This document shows, piece by piece, positions 1 to 9,118 of a stretch of 64,000 bases of DNA. The notes under the pieces were generated by a model. The model did not search any database. It was not told the origin of the DNA and saw nothing but the letters and a program-made list of their open reading frames with translations. A program made the position numbers and the translations under genes. Within the stretch, counting starts at the first letter, position 1, and each line of letters starts with the position of its first letter. Location: positions 34,573 through 98,572 of the forward strand of contig JAJDWR010000021.1 in assembly GCA_022825505.1 (NCBI GenBank), given 5' to 3'. Source of the DNA: Gammaproteobacteria bacterium. Lineage in GTDB: Bacteria; Pseudomonadota; Gammaproteobacteria; Steroidobacterales; Rariloculaceae.

Positions 1-1087
1 AACCGAGGTCGACCGCACCCGTGTCGCTGGCATCCTCGGTAACGAAATCGAGACCGCCGACGACCATGGCGTCTCCGGGCAACTCGACGCGATTGATCCA
101 CAGCAGCTCACGCCGCTCGTAGTCTGTGATCGCCGTGAAGGCGGGCTGACCGCCCAGAACGCCCGGCGCGACGGCGGGCACCGCAGCGTTGTCACGCAGT
201 CGGGCGCTGCTGATGTTGACTTCGGACCTCCAGGACTCCGTCACCAACCAATCGGCGACGGCCGCAACGGACAGCTCATCGCCATCCGCCGTTTCGAGTT
301 CCCTGGAAACGGCGAACTGCGGGCCGCCGCTGACCTCGGAAAAACTGGTCCGGTCGCGCTGCACATGCCGCAGGTTGAGTTCCCACGATCCCCGGTCTCC
401 GAAGCCGCCGGCCAACCGCGTGCCGAAACTGTCGAGGCGTAACGAAGATCCCTCGATTTCGTCGCCGCCATCCAGCGATGAAGCGCGAACGTTCCATTCC
501 ACGTCGTTGCCGAGTTCGAAAGAGGCGCCGGCGCCGGCTCGCCAATCACGGACGCTGCCGGCTTCCACAAACGCATTCGCGGATCCCGGGTCGGCCCATG
601 CGGAACGAATCCGGATTACGCCGGCCATCGCGTCGGCGCCATAAACAGCCGACATGGTGCCCGACGCACTGTCGACCCGATCGATCCCGTGCGCGCCCAG
701 CATGGAGAAATCGAATGATCCGCCCCGCGTATTGGACGGATTGTTCAGGCGGATTCCGTCCACGTACACCACCGTGAAGTTCGACTCCGCCCCTCGAAGG
801 AAGATCTCCGAAACCCCGCCGGCCCCGCCCGGGCGGCTAACCGAGAAACCGGGTAGCCTCCGAAAAAGTTGTTCCGTGTCGACCGGTCGCGCCGCAAGAT
901 TTTCGGTGCCGTCGGTGGAAACGCCCTCGCCGATGGAAAACATCCCGTCGTCGAGACGCGTCTCAACGACGACAATTTCCTCGAGACCGGTGGAGTCATC
1001 CTCCTCCGCAGGCGTCTCTGCGGCAGTCGCGCAAACGCAGGTTGTCAGCGCGCTCACCCACGTGACTGTGCAGATGTGCAATCGCAC
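1..1087 (-). CDS. TonB-dependent outer-membrane receptor, 3' end outside window
   Basis: The frame is open from a GTG at 1087 to the window edge, so about 362 N-terminal residues are visible and the C-terminus is missing. AGGGGG lies 5 nt before the GTG and supports this start. A hydrophobic signal peptide is followed by a TonB-box-like EEIVVVETR. A plug domain comes next, with FLRGAESNFTVVYVDGIRLN and SAVYGADAMAGVIRI, both typical of the BtuB/CirA type. The protein should import a large ligand across the outer membrane; vitamin B12 or a metal chelate are possible but the ligand cannot be told. It lies downstream of gltA on the same strand. Confidence 0.85.
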   Translation of the reverse strand, partial: MRLHICTVTWVSALTTCVCATAAETPAEEDDSTGLEEIVVVETRLDDGMFSIGEGVSTDGTENLAARPVDTEQLFRRLPGFSVSRPGGAGGVSEIFLRGAESNFTVVYVDGIRLNNPSNTRGGSFDFSMLGAHGIDRVDSASGTMSAVYGADAMAGVIRIRSAWADPGSANAFVEAGSVRDWRAGAGASFELGNDVEWNVRASSLDGGDEIEGSSLRLDSFGTRLAGGFGDRGSWELNLRHVQRDRTSFSEVSGGPQFAVSRELETADGDELSVAAVADWLVTESWRSEVNISSARLRDNAAVPAVAPGVLGGQPAFTAITDYERRELLWINRVELPGDAMVVGGLDFVTEDASDTGAVDLG

Positions 1088-1194
1088 GGAAGCCCCCTGC
1101 CTTCGCTTCTGCTTCAATTCAGCCCCGACATCATAAACGGTCGCAGCCCGGGCCTGCCGCCGGCATGGACCGAATTGTCGGGGCGCAAGCTCGC

Positions 1195-2493
1195 TCAGCG
1201 CTGCCCGACCGGCAAGTAATCCCGCTGGGCCGGGCCGATGTAGAGCTGCCTGGGACGGCCGATCCGCGACTCCGGATCGCGCACCATCTCGCGCCAGTGC
1301 GCCACCCAGCCGACGGTGCGGGCAATGGCGAACATGACGGTGAACATTGACTTTGGAATGCCCAGCGCCCGGTAGATGATCCCCGAGTAGAAATCCACGT
1401 TGGGATAGAGGTTCTTCTCGATGAAGAACTCATCCCTGAGCGCAATCTGTTCCAGCTCCAGCGCCAGTTCGAACAGCGGTCCGTCCTGGCTGGCGCCGAG
1501 TTGTTCCAGCAGCCGGTGGCACATCCGGCGGATGATGGTCGCGCGCGGGTCGTAGTTCTTGTAGACACGATGCCCGAAGCCCATCAGCCGGAACGGATCC
1601 TTGCGATCCTTGGCCCGGTCTACGAATTTGCCGATACGGCTCCGATCGCCGATCTCCTCCAGCATGTTGATCACCGCCTCGGTGGCGCCGCCATGGGCCG
1701 GCCCCCAAAGCGCGGAAATTCCCGCGGAAACGGCCGAGTACGGATTGGTGCCGGAGCTTCCCGCGAAACGCACCGTGGAGGTGCTGCAGTTCTGTTCATG
1801 GTCGGCGTGAAGAATGAACAGCAGGTCAAGGGCCTGCGCAGCGACCGGATCGATGTCGTACAGGGCGGGCGGCACCGAAAAGAACATGTGCAGCAGATTG
1901 GTGCAGTAGTCCAGCTCGTTTTTCGGATAGACGAAGGGTTGCCCCAGGGAATGCTTGTAGGCCGCCGCCGCGATCGTCGGTATCTTGGCGATGATGCGGT
2001 GCGCAAAGATGTCGCGGTGCCTGGCGTTCTGAATGTCCATGCGGTCGTGGTAAAACGCCGACATGCAGGCGACGACGCCCGACACCATCGCCATGGGGTG
2101 GGCGTCGTAATTGAAGCCGTTGAAGAAACGCAGGAACGACTCGTTGAGCATGGTGTGCGTGGTGATCGCCTTGTCGAACTCCGCCAGTTCATCGGTCTTT
2201 GGCAGTTCGCCGTAAAGCAGCAGATACGCCACCTCGATGAAACTCGACTGCTCGGCGAGTTGCTCGATGGGGTAACCGCGGTACTGCAGGACCCCCTGCT
2301 CGCCGTCGATGAAGGTAATGGTGCTGGAGCAGGAGGCGGTGGAAGCAAAACCCGGGTCGTAGGTGAAGACGCCCTGGTTTCTGTACAGTTGGGAAATTTC
2401 CAGAACTTTCGGTCCGGCGGTACCGGAGCGCTTTCGCAACTCCAACTCCGCGCCGGAACCGGATTCAACCAGACTGTAGCGCCTTTCGCCCAT
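1195..2493 (-). CDS. gltA: Citrate synthase (type II, hexameric class)
   Basis: This enzyme condenses oxaloacetate and acetyl-CoA into citrate, the entry step of the TCA cycle, in the cytoplasm. From the ATG at 2493 it is 432 aa, close to the 427 aa of E. coli GltA. An upstream GTG at 2553 would add 20 residues without a clear ribosome site. The catalytic residues can be seen as His267 in GPAHGGA, His308 in [13 protein letters not shown] and Asp367 in PNVDFYSG. The substrate-binding segment [15 protein letters not shown] is also present. An extended -10 about 110 nt upstream probably drives it. Confidence 0.97.
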   Translation of the reverse strand: MGERRYSLVESGSGAELELRKRSGTAGPKVLEISQLYRNQGVFTYDPGFASTASCSSTITFIDGEQGVLQYRGYPIEQLAEQSSFIEVAYLLLYGELPKTDELAEFDKAITTHTMLNESFLRFFNGFNYDAHPMAMVSGVVACMSAFYHDRMDIQNARHRDIFAHRIIAKIPTIAAAAYKHSLGQPFVYPKNELDYCTNLLHMFFSVPPALYDIDPVAAQALDLLFILHADHEQNCSTSTVRFAGSSGTNPYSAVSAGISALWGPAHGGATEAVINMLEEIGDRSRIGKFVDRAKDRKDPFRLMGFGHRVYKNYDPRATIIRRMCHRLLEQLGASQDGPLFELALELEQIALRDEFFIEKNLYPNVDFYSGIIYRALGIPKSMFTVMFAIARTVGWVAHWREMVRDPESRIGRPRQLYIGPAQRDYLPVGQR

Positions 2494-2604
2494 ACGTCGC
2501 ACCTGTTCCCTCGGATTTGTTTGACCGTCCTCGGCCAGAGCGGCCTTGGTCACGGCGTATGCGCCTGGAACGGCGGAGAGCCTTCAAGCGCACCAGAGCT
2601 ATTT

Positions 2605-2613
2605 AGTATAGCA
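2605..2613 (-). promoter_or_regulatory. Extended -10 promoter element for gltA
   Basis: Read on the minus strand this is TGCTATACT, an extended -10 hexamer with no recognisable -35. It lies about 112 nt upstream of the chosen gltA ATG. The assignment rests on the motif and position only. Confidence 0.5.
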
Positions 2614-2620
2614 GGCTGCG

Positions 2621-2644
2621 GAGCCACTGGGGGGCTCACTTTTT
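2621..2644 (+). terminator. Terminator-like hairpin in the rpmE-gltA gap
   Basis: GAGCC (2621-2625) pairs with GGCTC (2633-2637) across a 7-nt loop, and a run of five T follows at 2640-2644 on the plus strand. The flanking genes are both on the minus strand, so the T-run is on the wrong side for rpmE. It may be a chance hairpin or act only weakly after rpmE. Confidence 0.25.
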
Positions 2645-2670
2645 CGTGAATTGGCGTGAACTTTCGTGAT

Positions 2671-2895
2671 CTAGTGTCGCTCACGCGCAACGGATGAGCG
2701 GCTGTAGCGCTTGCGGAACTTGTCTACCCGCCCGCCCGTGTCGACGATCTTTTGCGTGCCGGTGTAGAACGGATGGCACGCGGAACAGATTTCCACGCGC
2801 AGGTCTCTGCCCAGCGTTGACCGGGTCGTAAACTCATTGCCGCAACTGCATGTCACCTTGATTTCGGCATACGCCGGGTGGATGTCGACTTTCAT
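2671..2895 (-). CDS. rpmE: 50S ribosomal protein L31 (zinc-binding form)
   Basis: The 74-aa protein starts [20 protein letters not shown], very like E. coli L31 (MKKDIHP...CSCGN). The ATG at 2895 is chosen from this match; a longer frame to 2955 has no family support. The four zinc ligands are present as CSC and CSAC followed by HPFYTG, so this is the C+ (zinc) paralogue rather than the zinc-free YkgM type. The [12 protein letters not shown] tail is also typical. L31 bridges the two ribosomal subunits. Confidence 0.95.
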   Translation of the reverse strand: MKVDIHPAYAEIKVTCSCGNEFTTRSTLGRDLRVEICSACHPFYTGTQKIVDTGGRVDKFRKRYSRSSVARERH

Positions 2896-2968
2896 GGCTC
2901 GAACGGTCCAGCAGGAGAGGCGCGAGAGGATACTGCCCCCGGCACCGGATGACAAGCGGACGCGAATG

Positions 2969-3583
2969 TCAGTCGTTGAACTCCTGCTTTCGAAGCGCTT
3001 TTTCGATCTGCGCCAATGCCAGCCCGCGGTGGCTCACGCGGTTCTTGACCTCAGCCGGCAACTCCGCCGCGGTGGCGCCCAGCCGTGGGTCAAAAAACAC
3101 GGGGTCGTATCCGAAACCCGATTCGCCGCAGGGTTCCCGGGCAACGTAGCCGTGCCACTGCCCCGACCCCACCAGCGGCATCGGATCGTCCCGGGATGCA
3201 AGCGCCACGATCACGCAGCAGAAACGTGCCCCGCGCTCGGGGGCGGGTACATCCCTCATCAACTCAAGCAGTTTGGCGATGTTTGCGCGTGCGCCGCCGC
3301 CATCGGCAAACCGGGCCGATCGCACACCCGGGGCGCCGTCCAGGGCATCCACGGCCAGACCGGAATCGTCCGCGATCGCCGGAAGCCCGGTCGCGGCAGC
3401 GGCATGACGGGCCTTGAGCAAGGCATTTTCCAGAAACGTCCGGCCGGTCTCTTCGGGCGACGCAAGGCCGAATTCACTGCGCGACACCAGAACAAGGCCG
3501 GTGGGCGCCAGCAACGCCCTCAATTCCCCGAACTTTCCCTTGTTGCCGCTGGCGAAAACCCAACGGTTGGATCGGCGCGTCAC
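2969..3583 (-). CDS. rdgB: XTP/dITP pyrophosphatase (Ham1/RdgB)
   Basis: This house-cleaning enzyme hydrolyses ITP, dITP and XTP to monophosphates and keeps deaminated purines out of nucleic acid. At 204 aa it has normal length. Family motifs are [12 protein letters not shown] near the N-terminus (nucleotide-binding), ADDSGL (metal/base pocket), GFGYDPVF and SHRGLAL near the C-terminus. The start codon overlaps the stop of rph by 4 nt, so the two genes are translationally coupled, a common gammaproteobacterial arrangement. Confidence 0.95.
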   Translation of the reverse strand: MTRRSNRWVFASGNKGKFGELRALLAPTGLVLVSRSEFGLASPEETGRTFLENALLKARHAAAATGLPAIADDSGLAVDALDGAPGVRSARFADGGGARANIAKLLELMRDVPAPERGARFCCVIVALASRDDPMPLVGSGQWHGYVAREPCGESGFGYDPVFFDPRLGATAAELPAEVKNRVSHRGLALAQIEKALRKQEFND

Positions 3584-4314
3584 CGCTTGAGCACCTCGGC
3601 CTGAGCCGCAAGGAGTTCTTTCGTCCCTTTCGCAGCCAGATCGAGAAGCCGGTCCAGCTCTCCCCGCCGGAAGGCATGACCCTCCGCCGTTCCCTGCAAC
3701 TCGATGTATCCGCCTGCGTCATTCATCACTACATTCATGTCCGTCTCGGCTTCGGAGTCCTCGGGGTAGTCGAGATCCAGAACCGGCTCGCCCCGGTAGA
3801 TGCCCACGGATACCGCGGCAACCTGACCGTGAATCGGGTCCCGCTTCAGTTTGCCCGCCGCCCTGAGCCGCTCCACGGCAAGCGCCAGAGCGACGTAGCC
3901 ACCGGTGATGGCGGCGGTGCGCGTTCCGCCGTCCGCCTGCAGCACGTCGCAGTCCACGGTGATGGTGCGTTCTCCCAGCGCCGAACGGTCGACCACCGCG
4001 CGGAGGCTCCGCCCGATCAGCCGCTGGATCTCCACCGTGCGGCCGCCCTGCCTGCCGCGAACGGCTTCCCGAAACGTTCGGGTATGCGTCGCACGGGGCA
4101 ACATGCCGTATTCGGCCGTCACCCATCCTTCATTGCGGCCCTTCAGAAACGGCGGGACGCGTTTTTCGACGCTGGCGGTGACCAGCACCCGCGTGCCGCC
4201 GAACTCGGCCAGCACCGAGCCCTCGGCGTGGTCCACAAAGTTCGGAACGAACCGCACGGCGCGCAATTCGTCCGGCTCGCGCCCGCTGGGCCTGAGCGGC
4301 GGCTTTTCCTTCAT
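3580..4314 (-). CDS. rph: Ribonuclease PH
   Basis: This phosphorolytic 3'-5' exoribonuclease trims tRNA 3' ends. The ATG at 4314 gives 244 aa, is preceded by AGAGGA, and puts the conserved [11 protein letters not shown] near the N-terminus. A longer frame to 4428 is not supported. Core motifs include [31 protein letters not shown] and the D-rich [18 protein letters not shown] that binds metal. It is the first gene of an rph-rdgB pair, divergent from yicC across a 253-nt gap. Confidence 0.96.
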   Translation of the reverse strand: MKEKPPLRPSGREPDELRAVRFVPNFVDHAEGSVLAEFGGTRVLVTASVEKRVPPFLKGRNEGWVTAEYGMLPRATHTRTFREAVRGRQGGRTVEIQRLIGRSLRAVVDRSALGERTITVDCDVLQADGGTRTAAITGGYVALALAVERLRAAGKLKRDPIHGQVAAVSVGIYRGEPVLDLDYPEDSEAETDMNVVMNDAGGYIELQGTAEGHAFRRGELDRLLDLAAKGTKELLAAQAEVLKR

Positions 4315-4567
4315 TTCCGATCCTCTCGTGGGTGGGGCGCATATCCTAACCCGCAAGTCCCGCCAGGAGCGTCTCCGAGAGGTCGCTCGACTCAATGGCG
4401 GACCGATCGGTTCACCGCGACAACGCACGCCGAAACCTCGAAGGAGCCCGCCGCTGCCGACTGAACGACCCGCGCTGCCGGCGGCGCATTGTTCGGTTAG
4501 ACTTGCGCAGCGCCGCGTCGCGACTTGCGCGGCACGGCTCTACCCACAACGGCAAGGCGATTTCACC

Positions 4568-5434
4568 ATGGCAAACAGCATGACCGGTTTCGCCCGATCG
4601 CAGGCCCTGGCCGCGCCATTCCGGCTGGTATGGGAAGTGCGCAGCGTCAATCACCGGTTCCTGGAGATCGGCGTGCGGTTACCCGTCGAACTGCGCTCGC
4701 TGGAATCCGCCTCCCGCAGTCAGGTCCAGTCCGCACTGGCACGTGGCAAGGTCGATTGCACCCTGACTGTCACCCGTGACCGGGACCAGACAAGCGGCGT
4801 CGAATTGCGGGAAAACGTGGTCGAGGACCTGCTGTCGCTGCAGGAGCGGGTGCGTGAAATGGTTCCCGATGCGGACTCGCTGTCCGTGGCCGAGGTGCTT
4901 CGCTGGCACGGGGCTGTGCAGGAAGTCACTTACGAATCCGCAGCCGTGGAATCCACGGTTGCCGCGGCACTGGACGATGCGCTGAAGTCCCTTGGCGAGG
5001 CAAGAAACCGGGAAGGCCGGCGCCTGGCTGCCGCGGTTCTCGAGCGTTGCCGGGGCATGAAGGCCATTATTGCCGAAATGCGACCCCGAATCGGCCAGGC
5101 GGAACAACGCTATCGAAGCAAGCTTGTACAGCGACTCGAACGGCTCGCCGTGGATGCCGACCCGCAGCGGCTGGAACAGGAGTTGGCGCAACTGGCGCAA
5201 CGCCTGGATATCTCCGAGGAAATCGACCGCCTCAACAGCCATATCGACGAAGTGGAAGCAGTCCTTTCCCGGGATGAACCCATCGGACGGCGGTTGGACT
5301 TCCTCGTTCAGGAACTCAACCGCGAAGCCAATACCCTGACCTCAAAATCGCAGGACACTGAACTCACCCGCGGTGCGGTCGAACTCAAGGTCCTGGTCGA
5401 GCAGGTGCGCGAGCAGGTCCAGAACCTGGAATGA
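4568..5434 (+). CDS. yicC: YicC family endoribonuclease
   Basis: The protein is 288 aa and starts MANSMTGFARSQ, the hallmark YicC N-terminus, at the ATG at 4568. The N-terminal YicC-like region contains WEVRSVNHRFLEIGVRLP. The C-terminal DUF1732 region ends DFLVQELNREANTLTSKSQD and VEQVREQVQNLE, both near-invariant. YicC proteins have been reported to act as endoribonucleases affecting small-RNA stability; that is family knowledge. It is divergent from rph and 4 nt upstream of gmk, so it is probably co-transcribed with gmk. Confidence 0.93.
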   Translation: MANSMTGFARSQALAAPFRLVWEVRSVNHRFLEIGVRLPVELRSLESASRSQVQSALARGKVDCTLTVTRDRDQTSGVELRENVVEDLLSLQERVREMVPDADSLSVAEVLRWHGAVQEVTYESAAVESTVAAALDDALKSLGEARNREGRRLAAAVLERCRGMKAIIAEMRPRIGQAEQRYRSKLVQRLERLAVDADPQRLEQELAQLAQRLDISEEIDRLNSHIDEVEAVLSRDEPIGRRLDFLVQELNREANTLTSKSQDTELTRGAVELKVLVEQVREQVQNLE

Positions 5435-5438
5435 CGGG

Positions 5439-6071
5439 ATGCCGACGAACCGACGCGGTGGACTGATCGTGATCTCGGCGCCCTCCGGCGCGGGCAAGAC
5501 CACGCTGGTGCACAAGGCACTGAATTCACGCGAGGATCTCGCGTTTTCCATCTCCTATACCACGCGGCCACCGCGCGCCCGGGAACGCAATGGCGTGGAC
5601 TATTGCTTCGTCAGCGAGCGCCGGTTCCAGGCCATGATTGCCAACGACGAATTCCTGGAATGGGCACAGGTCTTCGACCGCTGGTACGGCACCAGCCGGG
5701 ACTCCGTGGACGCCTTGCGTACCGATGGCAAGACCGTACTGCTGGAGATCGACTGGCAGGGAGCCGAACAGATCAGGGCCCGCGAACCCTCCGCCGTCAG
5801 CGTATTCATCCTGCCCCCCAGCCGCGCGGAACTGGAGCGTCGCCTGCGGGGCCGCGGCACGGACTCCAAGGAAAACATCGGCCGCCGTCTCCGCGACGCC
5901 CTGACCGACATGTCCCAGTGGAAAAACTTCGACTACGTCCTGATCAACGAAAATGTCGCCACCGCCCTGGAGGAATTCATGTCGATCCTGGACGGTCGCG
6001 GCGACGCCCACCGGGTGGATTCACAGACTGTACGGCGCCGGGCCGTACGAATCATGGCCGACAACGTCTGA
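5439..6071 (+). CDS. gmk: Guanylate kinase
   Basis: This enzyme phosphorylates GMP to GDP with ATP. From the ATG at 5439 it is 210 aa, matching the family. The P-loop SAPSGAGKTTL is at about residues 14-24, followed by SISYTTRPPRARERNGVDYCF (GMP-binding), EWAQVF, and the LID region ending RLRDALTDMSQWKNFDYVLIN. It begins 4 nt after yicC. In most Gammaproteobacteria the next genes are rpoZ and spoT; here they resume only at 15081. Confidence 0.96.
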   Translation: MPTNRRGGLIVISAPSGAGKTTLVHKALNSREDLAFSISYTTRPPRARERNGVDYCFVSERRFQAMIANDEFLEWAQVFDRWYGTSRDSVDALRTDGKTVLLEIDWQGAEQIRAREPSAVSVFILPPSRAELERRLRGRGTDSKENIGRRLRDALTDMSQWKNFDYVLINENVATALEEFMSILDGRGDAHRVDSQTVRRRAVRIMADNV

Positions 6072-6194
6072 TCCATACTCTTGAACTGCGGTCGCCGCCC
6101 CGCTGGAAGGTCGAACGACTGGAGCGACAGCAAGTGCGTATCCCGACCCGAATATTCGGCGCGACCGAGACCACTTTCCACCGCCCGATGATGG

Positions 6195-6210
6195 TTGCGG
6201 TTTACCGCAA
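6195..6210. repeat. Perfect inverted repeat upstream of zur
   Basis: TTGCGG and CCGCAA form 6-bp arms around a 4-nt centre. It lies directly next to a second dyad (6214-6228), in the gap before the Zur-type gene. It could be a regulator site or a gmk-distal hairpin; no T-run follows. Confidence 0.4.
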
Positions 6211-6213
6211 TTG

Positions 6214-6228
6214 GGTTATGTAATAACC
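6214..6228. promoter_or_regulatory. AT-rich dyad, possible autoregulatory operator of zur
   Basis: GGTTAT and ATAACC flank a 3-nt centre, giving a perfect 15-bp dyad 25 nt before the likely zur start. Fur-family genes are often self-regulated through such AT-rich dyads. The spacing differs from the better Zur-box match at 9078-9095, so the link is tentative. Confidence 0.4.
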
Positions 6229-6252
6229 TGCCATCGACTTCGTGTCATCGGT

Positions 6253-6750
6253 ATGGACATGACTTCACCTCGCGTAATCAGTGACTTCCCGCCTACGCGG
6301 CATAACCACCGCCGTTGCGTCCGTGAGGCGCTCGAAACAGCGGAATCCGTCGTCGCCAGGCGCGGCATGCGATTCACGAAGCTGCGACGACGATTTCTGG
6401 AACTCGTCTGGTCGCGGCACGGGCCGATCCGGGCCTACGACATCCTGCGACTCATGGACGAGAAAGATGGGAGTATGGCGCCGAATACAGTGTATCGAGC
6501 CCTTGATTTTCTGCTGGAAGCGGGACTCATTCATCGGCTCGACAGCATCAATGCATACATGGGATGCGCGGACCCCGAGACCGAACATTCAGGTCAGTTT
6601 CTGATTTGCCGAAAGTGTGAGTCGGCAGCGGAAATCCATGATCCCGGCATCGATCTCACACTGGGCCGGGACGCAGAGCGACTGGGTTTCGAGCCCGAGC
6701 GGAAGACGGTCGAAGTGCGGGGATTATGCCCGGCGTGCACGGTCGCATAG
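6253..6750 (+). CDS. zur: Fur-family transcriptional regulator, Zur type
   Basis: The protein is 165 aa from the ATG at 6253; an in-frame ATG at 6259 is also possible and neither has a strong ribosome site. The winged-helix part carries RAYDILRLM and NTVYRALDFLLEAGLIHRLD, closer to E. coli Zur (AYDLLDLL, PPTVYRALDFLLEQGFVHK) than to Fur. Two CxxC pairs, ICRKC and LCPAC, supply the structural zinc site. Zur senses Zn(II) and represses zinc uptake genes. It heads an island between gmk and rpoZ; probable targets are at 9078-9095. Confidence 0.82.
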   Translation: MDMTSPRVISDFPPTRHNHRRCVREALETAESVVARRGMRFTKLRRRFLELVWSRHGPIRAYDILRLMDEKDGSMAPNTVYRALDFLLEAGLIHRLDSINAYMGCADPETEHSGQFLICRKCESAAEIHDPGIDLTLGRDAERLGFEPERKTVEVRGLCPACTVA

Positions 6751-6852
6751 CGTAGCAAGACCCGGATTCCCGACGCCGGGTGGCCGGCGAAAAGTGCGCT
6801 CTTGCGGTTGAGCGCCGGTGGAGTTCGCATGGACGCCAGAATCACCGGTCCC

Positions 6853-9033
6853 TCACAGCTCGAGCAAGTACGTGAACTTTATCAGCAGTTGCTGTTGCGT
6901 ATAGTCAGGTATGAGATCTTCATCGTTGGCCGAGCTGTTGTAAACGACGTAAAGGTAGGACAGCGGGCGAAACTCCCAGGACAGTCGGGCATTCAATATG
7001 TCCTTGGAAGTCAAGGAGTTGTGCTGGAGAAATCCGGACAACTGGAGGCGCGGGTTGAACGCGAATCGCGAGCCGATGCCGATCAGCCTGGTGGTGCGCG
7101 CCTGCCCCAGGGGACCGAGACCGGAGATACGATTGAGTTCGTAATCGGCCGTCAGTTCGAAGCGGGGGCTTGGCGCATAGCGGCCACCGAGTGAATACGT
7201 TGTCAGCCGACCATCGAAGTACCCGCCTGTTTCGTACGAGATTTCGCCCGAGAGTGTTCTCGATCGATCCGAGTTTCCGTACAAACGGTAGCGTGTGTAG
7301 TCGTAGTCGCCTGTCTCGATCTCGATGCGGGCGGGCGCGAAACGGTCGGTGATTCGTTGCCAGTTGGGTTCAACGATTACGCCCACTGACGCGCCGCTGT
7401 GAAAATCGAAACGCAGCGGCGTTATGACCGCATAGCCGAATTTGAGATCGCCGCCGTCGGAGTTGTTGAACGAATATACGCTGATCCCCGGATTGAAGCT
7501 CCTGATATTTTCGGGCAACCAGCCACCGCGAAGGTCCCAGAGCACGGCGGGGCTGTGCATGACGTAGTTGGCGTCAAGCAGTTCCAGGCCGATTCCGGGG
7601 TTGTAGTCCCTGTTGAAGTACTCGAGCAATCCGACATAGACAGAGCTGGTCTCGTAGTAGGCATAGAGTTGCGCACCGGTGCCATCGCCGGAGAGGCTGT
7701 CTGCCGAACGCGAAACCATCGCCTCCAGGCCTGCCGACGGCGCCGGCCTCCACAGTCCATCGACAGTGAAGGTGCGATTGGTCCGGCCGAAAGGCTGAGT
7801 CGCCGAAGTCCCGTCCGAACGATAAGTCACCATGCCGCCGACGCGGCTCTGCTCCCGGATGTTCTTCGAATAACGGGCCACGCCGAAGTCGCTCGCCGGC
7901 AGGTCCCGAATCGCCTCCTGCCGCATGGCGATCACACCGAATTCCTGCGTCGGCGAGCGCCCGGTCGAGCGAATTCCGGCTGTTATCGGTATCGGGAGCC
8001 CGCTGTCGTCGAGACCGATTCGGCGGGTAAAGAAGGGTCGAATCCAACTCGTGACGCTTGCATTGAAAGTGCCGGCGCTTTCGAGAAAGAACTGGCGGCG
8101 TTCCGGAAGAAAAACGCTGAAGCGGTCGAGATTGACGAACTGCCGATCGACATCGGCCTGAGCGAAATCCGTGTTGACCGTGAAGTCGATCACGGTGCCC
8201 GGTGTAACGGCCCATTTGATTTCACCGCCGATTTCGGCGTCTCTGTCGGGTCGGAAGCCGGTTGTGCCGGAGACCGCCTGACCGAGCACGTAGGGGGCGA
8301 TCTGCAGATTTCGTCCGGGCGGGGGCGTTTCCAACCCGCGCAGAATCGCTTCGTAAGGCATTCTGTAGACGGACATGACTCGCGGTACCGGGGGGATGCT
8401 CACGGTTTCATTGAGGCTCCGGACCTGCCGCGACAGGATGATTCCCAGCCGGTCGGAGCCCGGCCGATAGCGAAGAATGCGCCAGGGTATCGCGATCTCT
8501 GCGATCCATCGATCATCCTGCAGTGTCGTGCGTGCGTTCCATCGCGCATCCCAATCCCTGTTCAGATTCTCGCCATCGGTGACTTCCATGTCGGATTGAT
8601 TGCCGAAAGGGCTGATCTGAAAGACGACTGCCTTCCTCTGGTCTACGAATCCATCGATCGCGACGGCGAATACGTCATTTTCCTGCGCGGCGAAATCGCG
8701 TTGCAGGTTCTGGACCCGAATGCTTTGCCGCGGCTGCTCGCAGACCGCTGCGATGTACAGCATGTCGTCGTCGAACAGTATCCGGACGTAGGTCCGATGC
8801 GTTGCCGGTTGACCCTGGTCGGGGTCGCTCTGCGTAAAGCCGGTGATGACGTTGGCCAGACCCCAGGATGATTCGTCAAGGATGCCATCCACGCGGACAG
8901 GTGCAGACGTTCGTGCAGCCAGGATTTCAAGGGGCGGAGATGCAGGAGAGAAGACCTCCTGAGCTGAGGCCGGCGCCGCAAACAGGCACACGCCAAGTGC
9001 GAAACCAATCGAGCCTGCGCTTTCCGGTCGCAT
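6853..9033 (-). CDS. DUF5916 outer-membrane-associated protein
   Basis: The ATG at 9033 gives 726 aa with a clear signal peptide (FALGVCLFAAPASAQ); a longer frame to 9120 would bury it. Residues of about 45-230 resemble a CBM9-like sugar-binding fold (PVRVDGILDESSW). The rest matches the DUF5916 pattern, with RRQFFLESAGTF and FTRRIG and many alternating beta-strands ending YLLEL, as in an outer-membrane barrel. The function is unknown. It is divergent from the receptor at 9119 and shares an 85-nt promoter region with a Zur-box-like site, so it may be zinc-regulated. Confidence 0.8.
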   Translation of the reverse strand: MRPESAGSIGFALGVCLFAAPASAQEVFSPASPPLEILAARTSAPVRVDGILDESSWGLANVITGFTQSDPDQGQPATHRTYVRILFDDDMLYIAAVCEQPRQSIRVQNLQRDFAAQENDVFAVAIDGFVDQRKAVVFQISPFGNQSDMEVTDGENLNRDWDARWNARTTLQDDRWIAEIAIPWRILRYRPGSDRLGIILSRQVRSLNETVSIPPVPRVMSVYRMPYEAILRGLETPPPGRNLQIAPYVLGQAVSGTTGFRPDRDAEIGGEIKWAVTPGTVIDFTVNTDFAQADVDRQFVNLDRFSVFLPERRQFFLESAGTFNASVTSWIRPFFTRRIGLDDSGLPIPITAGIRSTGRSPTQEFGVIAMRQEAIRDLPASDFGVARYSKNIREQSRVGGMVTYRSDGTSATQPFGRTNRTFTVDGLWRPAPSAGLEAMVSRSADSLSGDGTGAQLYAYYETSSVYVGLLEYFNRDYNPGIGLELLDANYVMHSPAVLWDLRGGWLPENIRSFNPGISVYSFNNSDGGDLKFGYAVITPLRFDFHSGASVGVIVEPNWQRITDRFAPARIEIETGDYDYTRYRLYGNSDRSRTLSGEISYETGGYFDGRLTTYSLGGRYAPSPRFELTADYELNRISGLGPLGQARTTRLIGIGSRFAFNPRLQLSGFLQHNSLTSKDILNARLSWEFRPLSYLYVVYNSSANDEDLIPDYTQQQLLIKFTYLLEL

Positions 9034-9077
9034 TGGACCCGCCACGAAACCCAGCCTTGACAATACCCCGATCGAAG

Positions 9078-9095
9078 GGGATGTTATAGCATTAC
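9078..9095. promoter_or_regulatory. Candidate Zur box between DUF5916 gene and TonB receptor
   Basis: The 18-bp sequence GGGATGTTATAGCATTAC resembles the proteobacterial Zur operator as I remember it (GNAATGTTATAACATTNC), with two mismatches outside the N positions. It lies 24-41 nt before the receptor start and 45-62 nt before the DUF5916 start, over the likely -10 region (TTATAG). A Zur-type gene lies 2.3 kb away. The consensus comparison is from memory and was not searched. Confidence 0.55.
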
Positions 9096-9118
9096 TTTTC
9101 TTGGTTGGAGGCGCCCAC

